A stretch of DNA of 64,000 nt. Source: Dickeya lacustris. GTDB lineage: Bacteria > Pseudomonadota > Gammaproteobacteria > Enterobacterales > Enterobacteriaceae. The notes under the pieces are model-generated. The model ran no database searches, had not been told where the DNA came from, and saw only the letters and a program-made list of their open reading frames with translations. Shown here one piece after another: positions 21,633-32,395 of the stretch. Both the position numbers and the translations under genes were made by a program. Position 1 is the first letter of the stretch; each line of letters starts with the position of its first letter. The stretch is taken from the NCBI RefSeq assembly GCF_029635795.1, contig NZ_CP114280.1, forward strand, positions 1,488,001-1,552,000. Reading direction: 5' to 3'.

Positions 21633-22586
21633 TTAATGAATGCTGCCAATTCGGCTCAATCGCACACCCGTTGGCCACTCGCCTTCCTGTTTTTCAAAGC
21701 TCATCCAGATAGCGGTCGCTTTCCCTACCAGATTACGCTCAGGCACAAATCCCCAATATCGGCTATCAGCGCTATTATCACGATTATCTCCCATCATGAA
21801 ATAATGCCCGGCAGGAACAACCCAGCTTCCCAGCGGTTGACGCGCTTGCTGATAATAAAGCCCTAATTGATCCTGTGCGCCAGGCACCGACAGAATAGGG
21901 TGATTAACCTCGCCCAATGATTCCTGGCGTATCGCCATGCGAATGCCTTCACTTTTCTGACCCACAGGAATCTGATAGAAACCGCTGCTCATCTCACGGC
22001 CAGCGCCACTGAATGTCTGCACGAAGTCACTGGGTTCAACATTGCTATAAGTGACAGCCAGCGCGCTGTTACACGCGGGTTTATCACCGCATCCTGGCTG
22101 GATAGTGACCTGTTTGGCGATTGGATCGTAGCTGACGCGATCGCCCGGTAAACCCACCGCTCGCTTAATGTAATCAAGGCGCGGATTTTCTGGATATTTA
22201 AACACCACGATATCGCCGCGCTGCGGGTGCCCCGTTTCAATTAACGTGGTTTGCGTGATGGGATCTTTGATGCCATAGGCAAATTTCTCCACCAAAATGA
22301 AGTCGCCTATTAATAAGGTTGGCATCATCGAACCCGACGGAATCTGGAACGGTTCAAGAATGAAAGAACGCACCACAAACACCAGCGCCAGCACCGGAAA
22401 CACCGACGCGACAGTCTCAACCCAACTGGGTTGTTTCAGACCATTGTCATCGATACTCCCCGCCTGCTGGCTGACCGCAGCGGCTTTGGCACGCCGGGCT
22501 GGTGCCCACTTAAAGCGCTCAAGACACCAGACCAAACCTGTCACCAGCGTTGCCAGTGCCAAAATCAGGGCGAACATATTGGCCAT
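21633..22586 (-). CDS. lepB: Signal peptidase I
   Basis: Removes signal peptides from exported proteins at the periplasmic face of the inner membrane. 317 residues (E. coli 324). Two N-terminal membrane segments (residues about 4-22 and 62-80) flank a cytoplasmic loop. The catalytic Ser lies in IPSGSMMPTL and the general-base Lys in LDYIKRAVGLPGD; box E is GDNRDNSADSRYWGFV. It follows lepA with a 16-nt gap, the usual lepAB operon. Confidence 0.98.
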   Translation of the reverse strand: MANMFALILALATLVTGLVWCLERFKWAPARRAKAAAVSQQAGSIDDNGLKQPSWVETVASVFPVLALVFVVRSFILEPFQIPSGSMMPTLLIGDFILVEKFAYGIKDPITQTTLIETGHPQRGDIVVFKYPENPRLDYIKRAVGLPGDRVSYDPIAKQVTIQPGCGDKPACNSALAVTYSNVEPSDFVQTFSGAGREMSSGFYQIPVGQKSEGIRMAIRQESLGEVNHPILSVPGAQDQLGLYYQQARQPLGSWVVPAGHYFMMGDNRDNSADSRYWGFVPERNLVGKATAIWMSFEKQEGEWPTGVRLSRIGSIH

Positions 22587-22602
22587 GCAAACTCCTCAGG
22601 AT

Positions 22603-24402
22603 TTATTTGCTTTCTTTGCCGACATGCAGAATGGCTAAAAACGCTTCCTGCGGCAGTTCAACGTTCCCTACCTGCTTCATGCGCTTCTTCCCGTCCTTCT
22701 GTTTTTGCAGCAGTTTTTTCTTACGGCTAACGTCACCGCCATAGCACTTCGCCAGCACGTTCTTACGCAGCTGTTTCACGGTGGAACGGGCGATAATGTG
22801 GTTGCCAATTGCCGCCTGAATCGCAATGTCAAACTGCTGACGCGGGATCAGGTCTTTCATTTTCTCTACCAGATCACGGCCACGATACATCGAGTTATCG
22901 CGGTGCGTGATAAGCGCCAACGCATCCACGCGTTCGCCATTGATCAGTACGTCAACACGCACCATATCGGACGCCTGGAAACGCTTAAAGCCGTAATCCA
23001 ATGATGCATAACCACGCGATGTCGATTTGAGGCGGTCAAAGAAGTCGAGCACCACTTCTGCCATCGGAATGTCATACGTCAACGCAACCTGATTACCGTG
23101 ATAGACCATATTGGTCTGCACACCGCGTTTTTCCACACACAGGGTAATCACGTTGCCGAGGTACTCTTGCGGCAACAGCATATGACATTCAGCTATCGGC
23201 TCACGCAACTCTTCAATGTTGTTGACCGGCGGCAATTTGGATGGACTATCGACGTAGACAATCTCATTGCTGGTCGTCTTCACCTCATACACCACCGTCG
23301 GGGCCGTCGTAATAAGGTCAAGATCATATTCACGCTCCAGGCGCTCCTGAATGATCTCCATGTGCAAAAGCCCCAAGAAACCACAGCGGAAACCGAAGCC
23401 CAATGCGGTTGAACTCTCTGGCTCATAAAACAGCGAGGCGTCATTCAGGCTCAGTTTGCCTAGTGCATCACGAAATGCTTCGTAATCATCAGAGCTTATC
23501 GGGAACAGCCCGGCATAAACCTGAGGTTTTACTTTTTTGAATCCGGGCAGCGGCGTCTCAGCGGGTTTACGCGCCAGCGTTAACGTATCCCCCACCGGGG
23601 CACCCAGAATGTCTTTGATGGCGCATACCAACCAGCCCACTTCGCCGCATTGTAATACATCGCGATCAAGCTGTTTCGGCGTAAAAATACCCAAACGTTC
23701 GGCGTTATACACCTGACCGGTGCTCATCACTTTAACTTTATCGCCTTTACGCAGCGTACCGTTCTTAATACGGATAAGCGAAACCACGCCCAGATAATTA
23801 TCAAACCAGGAGTCGATGATAAGCGCCTGTAACGGTGCTTCCGGGTCGCCTTGCGGCGCTGGAATTTCCCGCACCAGACGCTCGAGAACATCAGGCACCC
23901 CAACGCCGGTTTTAGCGGAACAACGCACAGCGTCAGTCGCATCAATCCCGACGATATCTTCAATTTCCTGGCTTACACGATCGGGATCGGCGGCTGGCAG
24001 GTCAATTTTGTTCAGAACCGGCACCACTTCCAGATCCATTTCAAGCGCGGTGTAGCAGTTAGCCAGCGTTTGAGCCTCTACGCCCTGTCCGGCATCCACC
24101 ACCAGCAACGCCCCTTCACAGGCCGCCAGTGAACGTGAAACCTCATAAGAGAAGTCAACGTGCCCTGGGGTATCGATGAAGTTCAACTGATAGACCTGAC
24201 CATCAGAGGCCTTAAAATCCAGCGTAACGCTTTGTGCCTTAATCGTAATACCGCGCTCGCGCTCCAGATCCATGGAGTCCAGCACTTGCGCCTCCATTTC
24301 CCGTTCAGACAAACCACCGCAAATTTGAATAATGCGGTCAGAGAGCGTCGACTTACCGTGGTCGATGTGAGCAATAATGGAGAAATTTCGTATATGCTTC
24401 AT
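22603..24402 (-). CDS. lepA: Elongation factor 4 (LepA), ribosomal GTPase
   Basis: Translational GTPase of the EF-G group that acts on the ribosome and affects initiation and back-translocation. 599 residues, as in E. coli. G1 is [10 protein letters not shown]3 DTPGHVDF and G4 NKID; the LepA-specific C-terminal domain ends in [24 protein letters not shown]. It leads the lepA-lepB operon; rseC ends 249 nt upstream. Confidence 0.98.
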   Translation of the reverse strand: MKHIRNFSIIAHIDHGKSTLSDRIIQICGGLSEREMEAQVLDSMDLERERGITIKAQSVTLDFKASDGQVYQLNFIDTPGHVDFSYEVSRSLAACEGALLVVDAGQGVEAQTLANCYTALEMDLEVVPVLNKIDLPAADPDRVSQEIEDIVGIDATDAVRCSAKTGVGVPDVLERLVREIPAPQGDPEAPLQALIIDSWFDNYLGVVSLIRIKNGTLRKGDKVKVMSTGQVYNAERLGIFTPKQLDRDVLQCGEVGWLVCAIKDILGAPVGDTLTLARKPAETPLPGFKKVKPQVYAGLFPISSDDYEAFRDALGKLSLNDASLFYEPESSTALGFGFRCGFLGLLHMEIIQERLEREYDLDLITTAPTVVYEVKTTSNEIVYVDSPSKLPPVNNIEELREPIAECHMLLPQEYLGNVITLCVEKRGVQTNMVYHGNQVALTYDIPMAEVVLDFFDRLKSTSRGYASLDYGFKRFQASDMVRVDVLINGERVDALALITHRDNSMYRGRDLVEKMKDLIPRQQFDIAIQAAIGNHIIARSTVKQLRKNVLAKCYGGDVSRKKKLLQKQKDGKKRMKQVGNVELPQEAFLAILHVGKESK

Positions 24403-24651
24403 TATAAAAGTTTTTCTACCTTGGTATTTCTGAATTTTTGCCGAACGGCATGCGCAATGTGATGACAGTCATAGCCACTGTCATATCCTGAATCGCAGCA
24501 TTCTACATGCCAGACGGTGTAAAACCTAGTCATGACGCACCGAATCAATGGGCTGGTTATCGCTACGTTGCAGATAAAAGGGTGAATTCAGGAGTGAAAA
24601 ACGATGAATTGCGATGATAAAAACAATATATCAATGAGTTAGCGCTATACC

Positions 24652-25128
24652 TCATGAGGCAGCTACACCTGTGTGCTGTGCGCTGCGCGGTTCTGTCACC
24701 AGGGCGACTTGCAAGATAACCGGCTGATAGCGTGGATTGTTCGCCATTGATGGTGAAAAATACTTTAGCAGGCCAAAACTCACGCTAATCCCAAGAAGAG
24801 CGCCAGTCACGGCAGCAAGCTCGCTGGTCAGCCAGTATTGAAACAGCATTGCACCCAGCATCAAGCCAAGTAACGGCACCAGATACACCAGCATGGCAGA
24901 GCGCAACAAGCTGGCCTCAGCCAATCCGATTTCGACACGCTGGCCAGGCTGTAATGGATGTGGATAGCGCAGCGACAGCTGATGTACAACCGGGCCACCC
25001 ACTTTACTTAACACGCCGTTTCCACACGAAGAGCGCGATTGACATCCCTGGCAGCCAGACTGCTGTTCACAGCGTAAAACGACAACGCCATCTTGCCATG
25101 ACTCGACCGTCGCCCACTCTTTAATCAT
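24652..25128 (-). CDS. rseC: SoxR-reducing system protein RseC
   Basis: Inner-membrane protein of the rpoE operon, implicated in reduction of SoxR and, weakly, in sigma-E control. 158 residues. The cytoplasmic N-terminal domain has the Cys cluster CEQQSGCQGCQSRSSCG, and two membrane segments follow at about 75-120. It overlaps rseB by 4 nt. Last gene of rpoE-rseA-rseB-rseC. Confidence 0.95.
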   Translation of the reverse strand: MIKEWATVESWQDGVVVLRCEQQSGCQGCQSRSSCGNGVLSKVGGPVVHQLSLRYPHPLQPGQRVEIGLAEASLLRSAMLVYLVPLLGLMLGAMLFQYWLTSELAAVTGALLGISVSFGLLKYFSPSMANNPRYQPVILQVALVTEPRSAQHTGVAAS

Positions 25129-26075
25129 TGTTGCACCTTAAAGATGACGTTATCGGCAATGCGTTTCGCTGTCACCAAAGGCAGCTCGCCAATAACAGTA
25201 ATTTCACGATTATCCCGGACTTCAGTATGTATAGACTTACGCCCCAACGAGGCGTTTTGATCAGGATGGTTCTCCCCAAGCGGGCTGACATTGACTGAAA
25301 AACTAAACAGCCCATCGCTGTAAAAGCGCGATTCGGCAAGTCCTGTCACACCGGGGAGCGGGCGCTGACTTCTCGATACCTCTTCCATCCCTACAGGCAG
25401 CCATTCAGCCACCCAGTTAAAATCCGCCGTCGAATTCACCGGCACACTCAGTAACGGCGGTGAGCCTACTTTGTCCATCGGCTTCATCGCTGCCGCCACA
25501 CTCGGATCAACTGTGATAGAAATAGCGCGATACTGCTCAAGCAGCTCGCCACTTTGATCGAGTAAATCAACCCGCAGCGGCAAACGCGACTCCGCATCAA
25601 GACAAACGATGTAACTAAAACGCGTACCATCACGGGATACCACACGCACCACATCCCCCTGACGATCGGCAAGACGGATACGGCCGGTTGGAATGAAGTC
25701 GTAATAGGCCGCTAACCGCGCAATGTCGGCAAAAATCAGTGCCGGTAATGCATCAACAATGTGATCGCCGGATAGGGTAAAAGGCTCGGCGTCCGACTCA
25801 AAATAACTGATATCGTTTCCGCGCTGGATAACCTCACGTTTCGGGCCATCCAAGTGAACCAGCTCTGCAAATGTTTCACCATCTTGCTGCGCGTGACGAT
25901 AGCGGAGCGACTCAACACCTTGCCGTGAGACATTGATGTAGTAAATTTCGTACGCCAGAGAACGTCCAACGGTACTCATTTGCTGCAACAACGCCCCGGA
26001 ATCACTTGCCGGGGCGAGGGAGGAATAAGACAGGCCACTCAGCAATAGACTGGCGGCCAACCAAAAGCGCTTCAT
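25125..26075 (-). CDS. rseB: Periplasmic anti-sigma-E modulator RseB
   Basis: Binds the periplasmic domain of RseA and protects it from DegS until displaced by lipopolysaccharide or misfolded porins. 316 residues with a cleavable signal peptide (LAASLLLSGLSYSSLAPAS) and the MucB/RseB domains (residues about 27-210 and 225-315). Its start overlaps the rseA stop by one base. Length close to E. coli (318). Confidence 0.97.
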   Translation of the reverse strand: MKRFWLAASLLLSGLSYSSLAPASDSGALLQQMSTVGRSLAYEIYYINVSRQGVESLRYRHAQQDGETFAELVHLDGPKREVIQRGNDISYFESDAEPFTLSGDHIVDALPALIFADIARLAAYYDFIPTGRIRLADRQGDVVRVVSRDGTRFSYIVCLDAESRLPLRVDLLDQSGELLEQYRAISITVDPSVAAAMKPMDKVGSPPLLSVPVNSTADFNWVAEWLPVGMEEVSRSQRPLPGVTGLAESRFYSDGLFSFSVNVSPLGENHPDQNASLGRKSIHTEVRDNREITVIGELPLVTAKRIADNVIFKVQQ

Positions 26076-26749
26076 TACTGCGGTTGAATTCCTAATGACT
26101 GGGTTCCGGGAACCTGAACGGCGGCCTGTTGCTGGCCCCCTTGCTGTTGCAATTGAAGCTGATCAGAATGCACCCGACGCTGCAACTCATAATCCTGCAA
26201 CAACGCATTGATGCGCTCGTGTTGCGCCTGCATCTGGCGCTGCCCCGCGTGCGCTACGCTGTTTTCAGCAGGTACACTCAGGCTAACCGGCGATGCCGAA
26301 CCGCCGCTCCCCATCACTGGCAACGTTCCTAATGCCGGCGTATTTTCCGCCACGCCACTGTCGCTGACGGCGTTATTTTGCTGGTAGTGCTGAACCCCGA
26401 CAATCACTGCCAGCGAAACACAGGCCGCAATACCAATCTGGGCCAAATGACCGGCCAGAGGGCGAATCGAATTCCAGAACGGCAACGCCTGCCAGCTACG
26501 AGGATGAGGTTGGGATTCCGGTACGGCTTTCGGGTTGAATTGAACCGGCTCGTGCTCAAGGGCTGCCGCTACGCGCGCGGCAATATCGACATGCATCAGC
26601 GATTCGCTGACATCACCACGCAACGTATCGCGTACCAGATGATAACGCTGCCAGTCCTGCTGCAATTTCTCGTCGCTCAGTAGTGCGCCAAGCACACCCT
26701 GCTCAACAACCTCACCATCCATCAAAGCGGAAAGTTTCTCTTTCTGCAT
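26075..26749 (-). CDS. rseA: Anti-sigma-E factor RseA
   Basis: Single-pass inner-membrane protein that sequesters RpoE and is destroyed by DegS and RseP under envelope stress. The N-terminal sigma-binding domain (MQKEKLSALMDGE onwards, residues 1-70) is typical. The membrane helix is at about 100-118 (IAACVSLAVIVGVQHY), and the periplasmic tail is rich in Gln. 224 residues (E. coli 216). The C-terminal Val-x-Phe recognised by DegS concerns porins, not this protein. Confidence 0.97.
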   Translation of the reverse strand: MQKEKLSALMDGEVVEQGVLGALLSDEKLQQDWQRYHLVRDTLRGDVSESLMHVDIAARVAAALEHEPVQFNPKAVPESQPHPRSWQALPFWNSIRPLAGHLAQIGIAACVSLAVIVGVQHYQQNNAVSDSGVAENTPALGTLPVMGSGGSASPVSLSVPAENSVAHAGQRQMQAQHERINALLQDYELQRRVHSDQLQLQQQGGQQQAAVQVPGTQSLGIQPQ

Positions 26750-26797
26750 AACTCACCTTACCTTGTCAAACCCGTCATGAGTAACGTTAAGAACAAG

Positions 26798-27373
26798 CTA
26801 ACGCTGAATAAGCGGTTGCACTTTGTTATCAATCGCTTCCCGTGCGCGGAATATTCGCGAACGGACAGTACCGACCGGGCAATCCATGATGTCGGCAATT
26901 TCCTCATAGCTCAACCCATCCAGTTCACGCAACGTGATTGCCAGGCGTAAATCTTCAGGCAATGACTCGATAGTATGGAAAACGATCCGTCGTAACTCCT
27001 CAGACAACATTAAGTTCTCAGGGTTCGATATTTCTTTCAATGCGCTGGCATTGTCATAATTTTCAGCATCATTGGCATCAACATCGCTCGACGGAGGGCG
27101 TCGCCCCTGGGCCACCAGATAATTCTTTGCCGTATTGACGGCAATGCGGTACAGCCAGGTATAAAAAGCACTCTCGCCTCGAAAGGATTCAAGGGCGCGA
27201 TAAGCTTTAATAAATGACTCTTGCGCGACATCAGGTACGTCCCCGGCAGGGACATAACGCGACACCAGGCTCGCCACTTTATGCTGGTAGCGGACGACCA
27301 GTAAATTAAATGCTTTGCTGTCGCCTTTTTGTACTCGCTCAACCAGCACCTGATCCGCTAACTGCTCGCTCAT
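26798..27373 (-). CDS. rpoE: RNA polymerase sigma-E factor (RpoE)
   Basis: ECF sigma factor for envelope stress, directing degP, rseA, periplasmic chaperones and small RNAs. 191 residues, as in E. coli. Region 2 contains RYQHKVASLVSRYVPAGDVPDVAQESFIKAYRAL; region 4 contains the helix-turn-helix LDGLSYEEIADIMDCPVGTVRSRIFRARE. First gene of the rpoE-rseABC operon; a sigma-E-type promoter is visible upstream. Confidence 0.98.
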   Translation of the reverse strand: MSEQLADQVLVERVQKGDSKAFNLLVVRYQHKVASLVSRYVPAGDVPDVAQESFIKAYRALESFRGESAFYTWLYRIAVNTAKNYLVAQGRRPPSSDVDANDAENYDNASALKEISNPENLMLSEELRRIVFHTIESLPEDLRLAITLRELDGLSYEEIADIMDCPVGTVRSRIFRAREAIDNKVQPLIQR

Positions 27374-27456
27374 CCGAGATAGTGTCTCCCCAAAACCGTG
27401 TTTCCACGCCTAAGTCAAGTACTGCCAGCCATATCTGAAATTGAGCAAGCACTGGC

Positions 27457-27484
27457 TTTGAGTGCTGTTATGCCCAAGAGTTCC
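27457..27484 (-). promoter_or_regulatory. Candidate sigma-E promoter of rpoE
   Basis: On the minus strand GGAACTC, 16 nt and TCAAA match the sigma-E consensus GGAACTT-N16-TCAAA at 11 of 12 positions. It lies about 85 bp upstream of the rpoE ATG and would give the expected autoregulation. Confidence 0.65.
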
Positions 27485-27719
27485 ATTTGAAAAAGCAGGT
27501 TTTACGTTTTATTTAGTCGTTATCACATCGTAAAAGAATGATTTGGCTCTCAAGTCAGTGAACCCGCTCCCGCCAAAATCATACGTTAAAACCCCAACGC
27601 TGGCACCTCGTTCTGTCACTGCGTACTTTTTTGTTTAATTTGCTAAACAAAAAAGTAAGAAATCAACCATCACTGTGCTAGATTCTTTATTACTGTTTTA
27701 TAAATTAAACATTATAGCC

Positions 27720-29324
27720 ATGAACGACTCTTCCACAGCGTATCAATGTGACGTCCTGATTATCGGTAGCGGCGCAGCTGGCCTCTCTCTGGCTCTGCGG
27801 CTGGCCTCTCACGCCAGCGTTTTAGTGCTAAGTAAAGGCCCGCTAAGTGAAAGCGCAACCTTCTATGCCCAAGGCGGTATTGCTGCGGTGTTTGATGAAA
27901 CGGACAGTATTGAGGCGCATATCGAAGACACGCTGATTGCCGGAGATGGCTTATGCGATCGTCATGCGGTCTCGTTTATAGCCCGAAACGCTCGCCCGTG
28001 CGTGCAGTGGCTTATCGATCAGGGCGTCTTGTTCGATACAGAAACCGCGCCACACGGCGAAGCACGCTACCATCTAACGCGCGAAGGCGGTCATAGCCAT
28101 CGCCGTATTCTGCATGCTGCTGATGCCACTGGCAAAGCGGTGGAAACCACGTTGGTCAGCAAAGCGCGCCAGCATCCCAACATCACGCTGCTGGAGCGCT
28201 GTAATGCCGTCGATCTTATCACGTCCAGCAAGCTCGGCCTGCCGGGTCATAAACGGGTTGTCGGTGCTTATATTTGGAACCGTGAACGCGAACGGGTAGA
28301 AGCCTGCGCCGCTAAAACGGTGGTGCTGGCTACCGGCGGTGCCGCCAAAGTGTATCAATACACCACGAACCCTGATATCTCCTCGGGTGATGGCATCGCA
28401 ATGGCCTGGCGCGCTGGCTGCCGTGTTGCCAACATGGAATTTAATCAATTTCACCCAACCTGCCTTTACCACCCGCAGGCGCGTAATTTCCTACTGACGG
28501 AAGCGCTACGCGGCGAAGGCGCATTTCTGAAACGGCCGGATGGCAGCCGCTTTATGCCGGAGTTTGATGCGCGGGCCGAGCTGGCGCCGCGCGATGTGGT
28601 CGCCCGGGCTATCGACCATGAAATGAAGCGGCTGGGCGCAGACTGTATGTATCTGGATATCAGCCACAAACCGGCTGATTTTATTAGGCAACATTTTCCA
28701 ACTATCTATGAAAAACTGCTGTCACTGGGTATTGATTTAACGCGTGAAGCGGTGCCTATTGTGCCTGCGGCACATTACACCTGTGGCGGCGTCGTCGTCG
28801 ATGAGCAAGGCCGAACCGACCTTGACGGCCTGTATGCCATCGGCGAGGTCAGCTATACCGGCTTGCACGGTGCTAACCGCATGGCCTCCAACTCGCTGCT
28901 CGAATGCCTGGTGTACGGTTGGTCAGCCAGTGAGGATATTCTGCGTTGTTTAGCGGAAAAAACCGCTGTGAACACGTTGCCGGAGTGGGATGAAAGCCAG
29001 GTGGAAGACTCAGATGAAAAGGTGGTGATTCAACATAACTGGCACGAATTGCGGCTATTTATGTGGGACTACGTCGGCATTGTGCGCACCACAAAGCGGC
29101 TAGAGCGTGCGTTACGGCGCATTCAACTATTACAGCAAGAGATTCATGAATATTACGCACACTTTCGCATTTCCAATAATCTGCTGGAATTGCGTAACCT
29201 GGCGCAGGTGGCTGAATTAATCGTTCGTTGCGCGCTGGCGCGTAAAGAGAGCCGAGGGTTGCACTATACGCTCGATTACCCGGAAAAAGCTGAGAATCCG
29301 CAGCCGACGATCCTTCATCCCTGA
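27720..29324 (+). CDS. nadB: L-aspartate oxidase
   Basis: FAD enzyme oxidising L-aspartate to iminoaspartate, first step of NAD synthesis. 534 residues (E. coli 540). The FAD-binding motif is [19 protein letters not shown]; the active-site stretch [21 protein letters not shown] and the C-terminal [13 protein letters not shown] match NadB. The open frame extends 15 codons upstream, but the ATG at 27720 fits the family start. Divergent from rpoE, as in E. coli. No NadR box was identified. Confidence 0.97.
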   Translation: MNDSSTAYQCDVLIIGSGAAGLSLALRLASHASVLVLSKGPLSESATFYAQGGIAAVFDETDSIEAHIEDTLIAGDGLCDRHAVSFIARNARPCVQWLIDQGVLFDTETAPHGEARYHLTREGGHSHRRILHAADATGKAVETTLVSKARQHPNITLLERCNAVDLITSSKLGLPGHKRVVGAYIWNRERERVEACAAKTVVLATGGAAKVYQYTTNPDISSGDGIAMAWRAGCRVANMEFNQFHPTCLYHPQARNFLLTEALRGEGAFLKRPDGSRFMPEFDARAELAPRDVVARAIDHEMKRLGADCMYLDISHKPADFIRQHFPTIYEKLLSLGIDLTREAVPIVPAAHYTCGGVVVDEQGRTDLDGLYAIGEVSYTGLHGANRMASNSLLECLVYGWSASEDILRCLAEKTAVNTLPEWDESQVEDSDEKVVIQHNWHELRLFMWDYVGIVRTTKRLERALRRIQLLQQEIHEYYAHFRISNNLLELRNLAQVAELIVRCALARKESRGLHYTLDYPEKAENPQPTILHP

Positions 29325-29401
29325 GTGTTCACGTCGGCGATTGGCCCGGCCATCGTGTCGGGCTTTCTCAGCGCACAACCATTACATCGGCAGATAAAAC
29401 A

Positions 29402-30142
29402 TTACATCGACAGATAAAACGCCTGCGTTAGCGCCCGAAACGGCGCTGAGTATTGTCGTGGTTCATCCCGAATCACCAGCGTAGCGCGTGTTAACGTTAC
29501 CGGTTCACGAACGAGCGTAAGCAACACCCGATTGAACGGACGCGAGGGGTTATCCGCAACGTCAACCCACTGCCCGGCATACCAGCCACGCTGCTGTGCT
29601 AACGTCACGAAAGGCTGCGCCACCTGTATCGGCAGCACCAGACAAAATCGCCCTTCAGAGAGCAGTAAACGCTCTGCCGACTGCAACAGTGTCTGATGAG
29701 GTAGTGTCGTGGTGTAACGAGCGGCTGCACGTTGTTCATCACCACAAGGCACGCCGGGTGAAAAATAGGGCGGGTTACTGACAATCAACGAATAACGTGA
29801 CATCGTTTGCGCCGCATAGTGCTGGATATCCTGCTGATGAATGTTTATTCGGTGCGCCCACGCAGATGCAGCAACATTTTCACGCGCCTGCTGACTGGCC
29901 GCACCATCCAGCTCAACGCCATCAATCAGCACATGATCATCGCTGCGCTGCGCCAGCATCAAAGCGATCAACCCCGATCCGCAGCCGATATCCAAAACCC
30001 GAGACTCATCGCACAAAGGCGTCCAGGCACCTAATAACACGCCATCTGTGCCCACTTTCATGGCACAGCGATCGTGGGCGACAAAAAACTGTTTGAAAGT
30101 AAATCCCCCGGCGCGACGTGCCGGTGTATGCTGCGAGGACAT
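29402..30142 (-). CDS. trmN: tRNA1(Val) (adenine(37)-N6)-methyltransferase
   Basis: SAM-dependent enzyme (YfiC/TrmN6) that methylates A37 of tRNA-Val(UAC), three copies of which lie in this window. 246 residues. N-terminus GFTFKQFFVAHDRCAMKVGTDG; SAM motif I VLDIGCGSGLIALMLAQR; catalytic NPPY in LIVSNPPYF. I chose ATG 30142 (MSSQHT) over an upstream TTG. Divergent from srmB. Confidence 0.95.
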   Translation of the reverse strand: MSSQHTPARRAGGFTFKQFFVAHDRCAMKVGTDGVLLGAWTPLCDESRVLDIGCGSGLIALMLAQRSDDHVLIDGVELDGAASQQARENVAASAWAHRINIHQQDIQHYAAQTMSRYSLIVSNPPYFSPGVPCGDEQRAAARYTTTLPHQTLLQSAERLLLSEGRFCLVLPIQVAQPFVTLAQQRGWYAGQWVDVADNPSRPFNRVLLTLVREPVTLTRATLVIRDEPRQYSAPFRALTQAFYLSM

Positions 30143-30279
30143 GATTGTTACGCCATAGATAACCAAACCGACGGTAGCATAGGAGAAACCCCGCTCGGGG
30201 AAAAGCGGCTAATACCGCCGAAACAGATGAACAACCCTACTAATGCGTCTATAATCAGCGCCCCGAACAGAGGTAGACC

Positions 30280-31635
30280 ATGACTGCGACCTATTTTTCC
30301 GAGTTTGATCTTGATGACAGCCTGCTTGACGCGTTAAGCGACATGGGCTTTAGCCGCCCGACCGCCATTCAGGCTGCCGCGATTCCACCTGCGATGGAAG
30401 GACGCGATGTATTAGGCTCTGCGCCGACTGGCACCGGTAAAACCGCCGCTTATTTGCTGCCGATGCTCCAGCATTTGCTCGATTTTCCGCGTAAAAAATC
30501 CGGCCCGCCCCGTATTCTTATCCTAACGCCGACCCGAGAGCTGGCCATGCAGGTGGCGGATCAAGCGCGGGCATTAGCCGCACACACCCATCTGGATATC
30601 GCCACCATTACCGGCGGTGTGGCCTATATGAACCACGCTGAAGTGTTCAGCGAAAATCAGGATGTGGTGGTTGCGACCACCGGCCGTCTGCTGCAATACA
30701 TTAAAGAAGAGAATTTTGATTGCCGGGCCGTCGAAACACTGATTCTTGATGAAGCTGACCGTATGCTTGACATGGGTTTTGCCCAAGACATCGAGCATAT
30801 TGCCGGGGAAACGCGCTGGCGTAAGCAAACCCTGCTGTTTTCCGCCACGCTGGAAGGCGAGGCGATTAAAGATTTTGCCGAGCGTTTGTTAAACGACCCG
30901 GTTGAGGTCGAAGCCGACCCGTCGCGACGCGAGCGCAAGAAAATCCTGCAATGGTACTACCGGGCCGACACCGCTGAACATAAAACGGCCTTGCTGGTTC
31001 ACTTACTCAAGCAACCGGATGTCACCCGCTCGATAGTCTTCGTACGTAAACGTGAGCGTGTGCATGAGCTGGTTGGTTGGCTGCGTTCAGCAGGTATTGA
31101 ACCCTGTTACCTGGAAGGGGAAATGGTACAGGCCAAACGCAATGAAGCCATCAAACGCCTTAGCGAGGGTCGGGTTAAGGTACTGGTAGCAACCGATGTT
31201 GCGGCACGTGGCCTGGATATTGCCGATATCAGCCATGTGTTTAACTTCGACCTGCCGCGCACAGCGGATACCTATCTGCACCGCATCGGGCGTACCGGAC
31301 GTGCCGGACGTAAAGGCTGCGCGATTTCGCTGGTTGAAGCGCACGATCACTTGTTGCTGGAAAAAATTGGTCGTTACCTCAATGAACCGCTCAAAGCGCG
31401 CGTCATTGATGAACTGCGCCCGACCACGCGAGCGCCAAGCGCTAAAACCACCGGTAAACCCTCGAAAAAAGTGCTGGCAAAACGCAAAGAGCAGAAACAG
31501 AAAGAGCAAGAAAAACAAAAGGCGAAGGTGAAAGTGCGCCATCGCGACAGTAAAAATATCGGCAAACGACGCCAGCCCAGTAATAAAGCCAATGCGGCCG
31601 AAACCGGGCAAGAGAAAACACAGCCTAAACAATAA
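30280..31635 (+). CDS. srmB: ATP-dependent RNA helicase SrmB
   Basis: DEAD-box helicase that acts early in 50S ribosomal assembly. 451 residues (E. coli 444). Q motif GFSRPTAIQ, motif I APTGTGKTA, Ia PTRELAMQ, II LDEADRMLDMG, III SAT, V ATDVAARGLDIADI and VI HRIGRTGRAGRKG are all present. A long Lys/Gln-rich basic tail (from about residue 390) replaces any folded C-terminal domain, as in SrmB. Confidence 0.96.
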   Translation: MTATYFSEFDLDDSLLDALSDMGFSRPTAIQAAAIPPAMEGRDVLGSAPTGTGKTAAYLLPMLQHLLDFPRKKSGPPRILILTPTRELAMQVADQARALAAHTHLDIATITGGVAYMNHAEVFSENQDVVVATTGRLLQYIKEENFDCRAVETLILDEADRMLDMGFAQDIEHIAGETRWRKQTLLFSATLEGEAIKDFAERLLNDPVEVEADPSRRERKKILQWYYRADTAEHKTALLVHLLKQPDVTRSIVFVRKRERVHELVGWLRSAGIEPCYLEGEMVQAKRNEAIKRLSEGRVKVLVATDVAARGLDIADISHVFNFDLPRTADTYLHRIGRTGRAGRKGCAISLVEAHDHLLLEKIGRYLNEPLKARVIDELRPTTRAPSAKTTGKPSKKVLAKRKEQKQKEQEKQKAKVKVRHRDSKNIGKRRQPSNKANAAETGQEKTQPKQ

Positions 31636-31667
31636 GGCTGGTTTATAAATGATGGCGGTAGCATGAC

Positions 31668-31696
31668 AAAAGGGGCATTACACGTGCCCCTTTTTT
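31668..31696 (+). terminator. Rho-independent terminator of srmB
   Basis: AAAAGGGGCA, a 7-nt loop and TGCCCCTTTT, continuing into TTTTTT on the plus strand, 33 nt after the srmB stop. Confidence 0.9.
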
Positions 31697-31730
31697 ACGC
31701 AAACCATACGCGTGAAATATCGATACAAAT

Positions 31731-31767
31731 AAAAAATCATGCCAGCCATGATTAATGGCTGGCATGA
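31731..31767 (-). terminator. Rho-independent terminator of grcA
   Basis: A 13-bp perfect stem TCATGCCAGCCAT/ATGGCTGGCATGA with a 5-nt loop is followed on the minus strand by a U-run. It lies about 55 nt after the grcA stop. Confidence 0.9.
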
Positions 31768-31822
31768 TGCGTGCTGCTAAAGGTAATTGTCAGATACGGT
31801 AGACTGCCGGAGCCGTATTCCT

Positions 31823-32206
31823 TTACAGGCTTTCGGTAAAGGTACGGGCAATGACGTCGCGCTGCTGTTCTGGCGTCAGTGAGTTAAAACGTACCGCATA
31901 ACCGGATACACGAATCGTCAGCTGCGGGTATTTTTCCGGGTTTTTCACCGCGTCTTCCAGCGTTTCACGACGAAGCACGTTCACATTCAGGTGCTGACCA
32001 CCTTCAACACGCACTTCTGGTTTCACTTCAAGCGGCACTTCACGGTACTCGAACTGCCCTAATTCGCTGATAGCAACGACCTGATCTTCATTGAAATCGG
32101 ACTTGGCGCAAACGCAACGAGCCTGAGATTTTTCTTCATCCAACAGCCAGAAAGAATTAACCAGGGCATTGTTATTTGCTTTGGTGATTTGAATACCTGT
32201 AACCAT
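31823..32206 (-). CDS. grcA: Autonomous glycyl radical cofactor GrcA (YfiD)
   Basis: Small spare glycyl-radical domain that can replace the oxygen-damaged C-terminus of pyruvate formate-lyase. 127 residues, as in E. coli. The radical motif [20 protein letters not shown] contains the radical Gly. The start [10 protein letters not shown] has GGAGGT six nt upstream; four extra upstream codons would overlap that site and are rejected. Two FNR boxes upstream and a strong terminator downstream indicate an anaerobically induced single-gene unit. Confidence 0.97.
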   Translation of the reverse strand: MVTGIQITKANNNALVNSFWLLDEEKSQARCVCAKSDFNEDQVVAISELGQFEYREVPLEVKPEVRVEGGQHLNVNVLRRETLEDAVKNPEKYPQLTIRVSGYAVRFNSLTPEQQRDVIARTFTESL

Positions 32207-32342
32207 GATTACCTCCACTAAGCGGTGTCATATTGACCCGAACAGAAAACAACGGTTGGTAACAAACAGCTCATGGTATTAACGCTGACGCAAAACCAAC
32301 CGAATCTGGCTACCTGTATACCAGCCATTCCTGGCACCATCT

Positions 32343-32356
32343 TTGATTGAAATCAA
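32343..32356 (-). promoter_or_regulatory. FNR box, proximal, of grcA
   Basis: TTGAT-TGAA-ATCAA, a perfect FNR palindrome about 137 bp before the grcA start. By analogy with the -40.5 site of E. coli yfiD it would place the transcript start near 32309. Confidence 0.85.
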
Positions 32357-32395
32357 TTTTTCTCACCAGCCACATAGCACTGATTTTATAATTAA

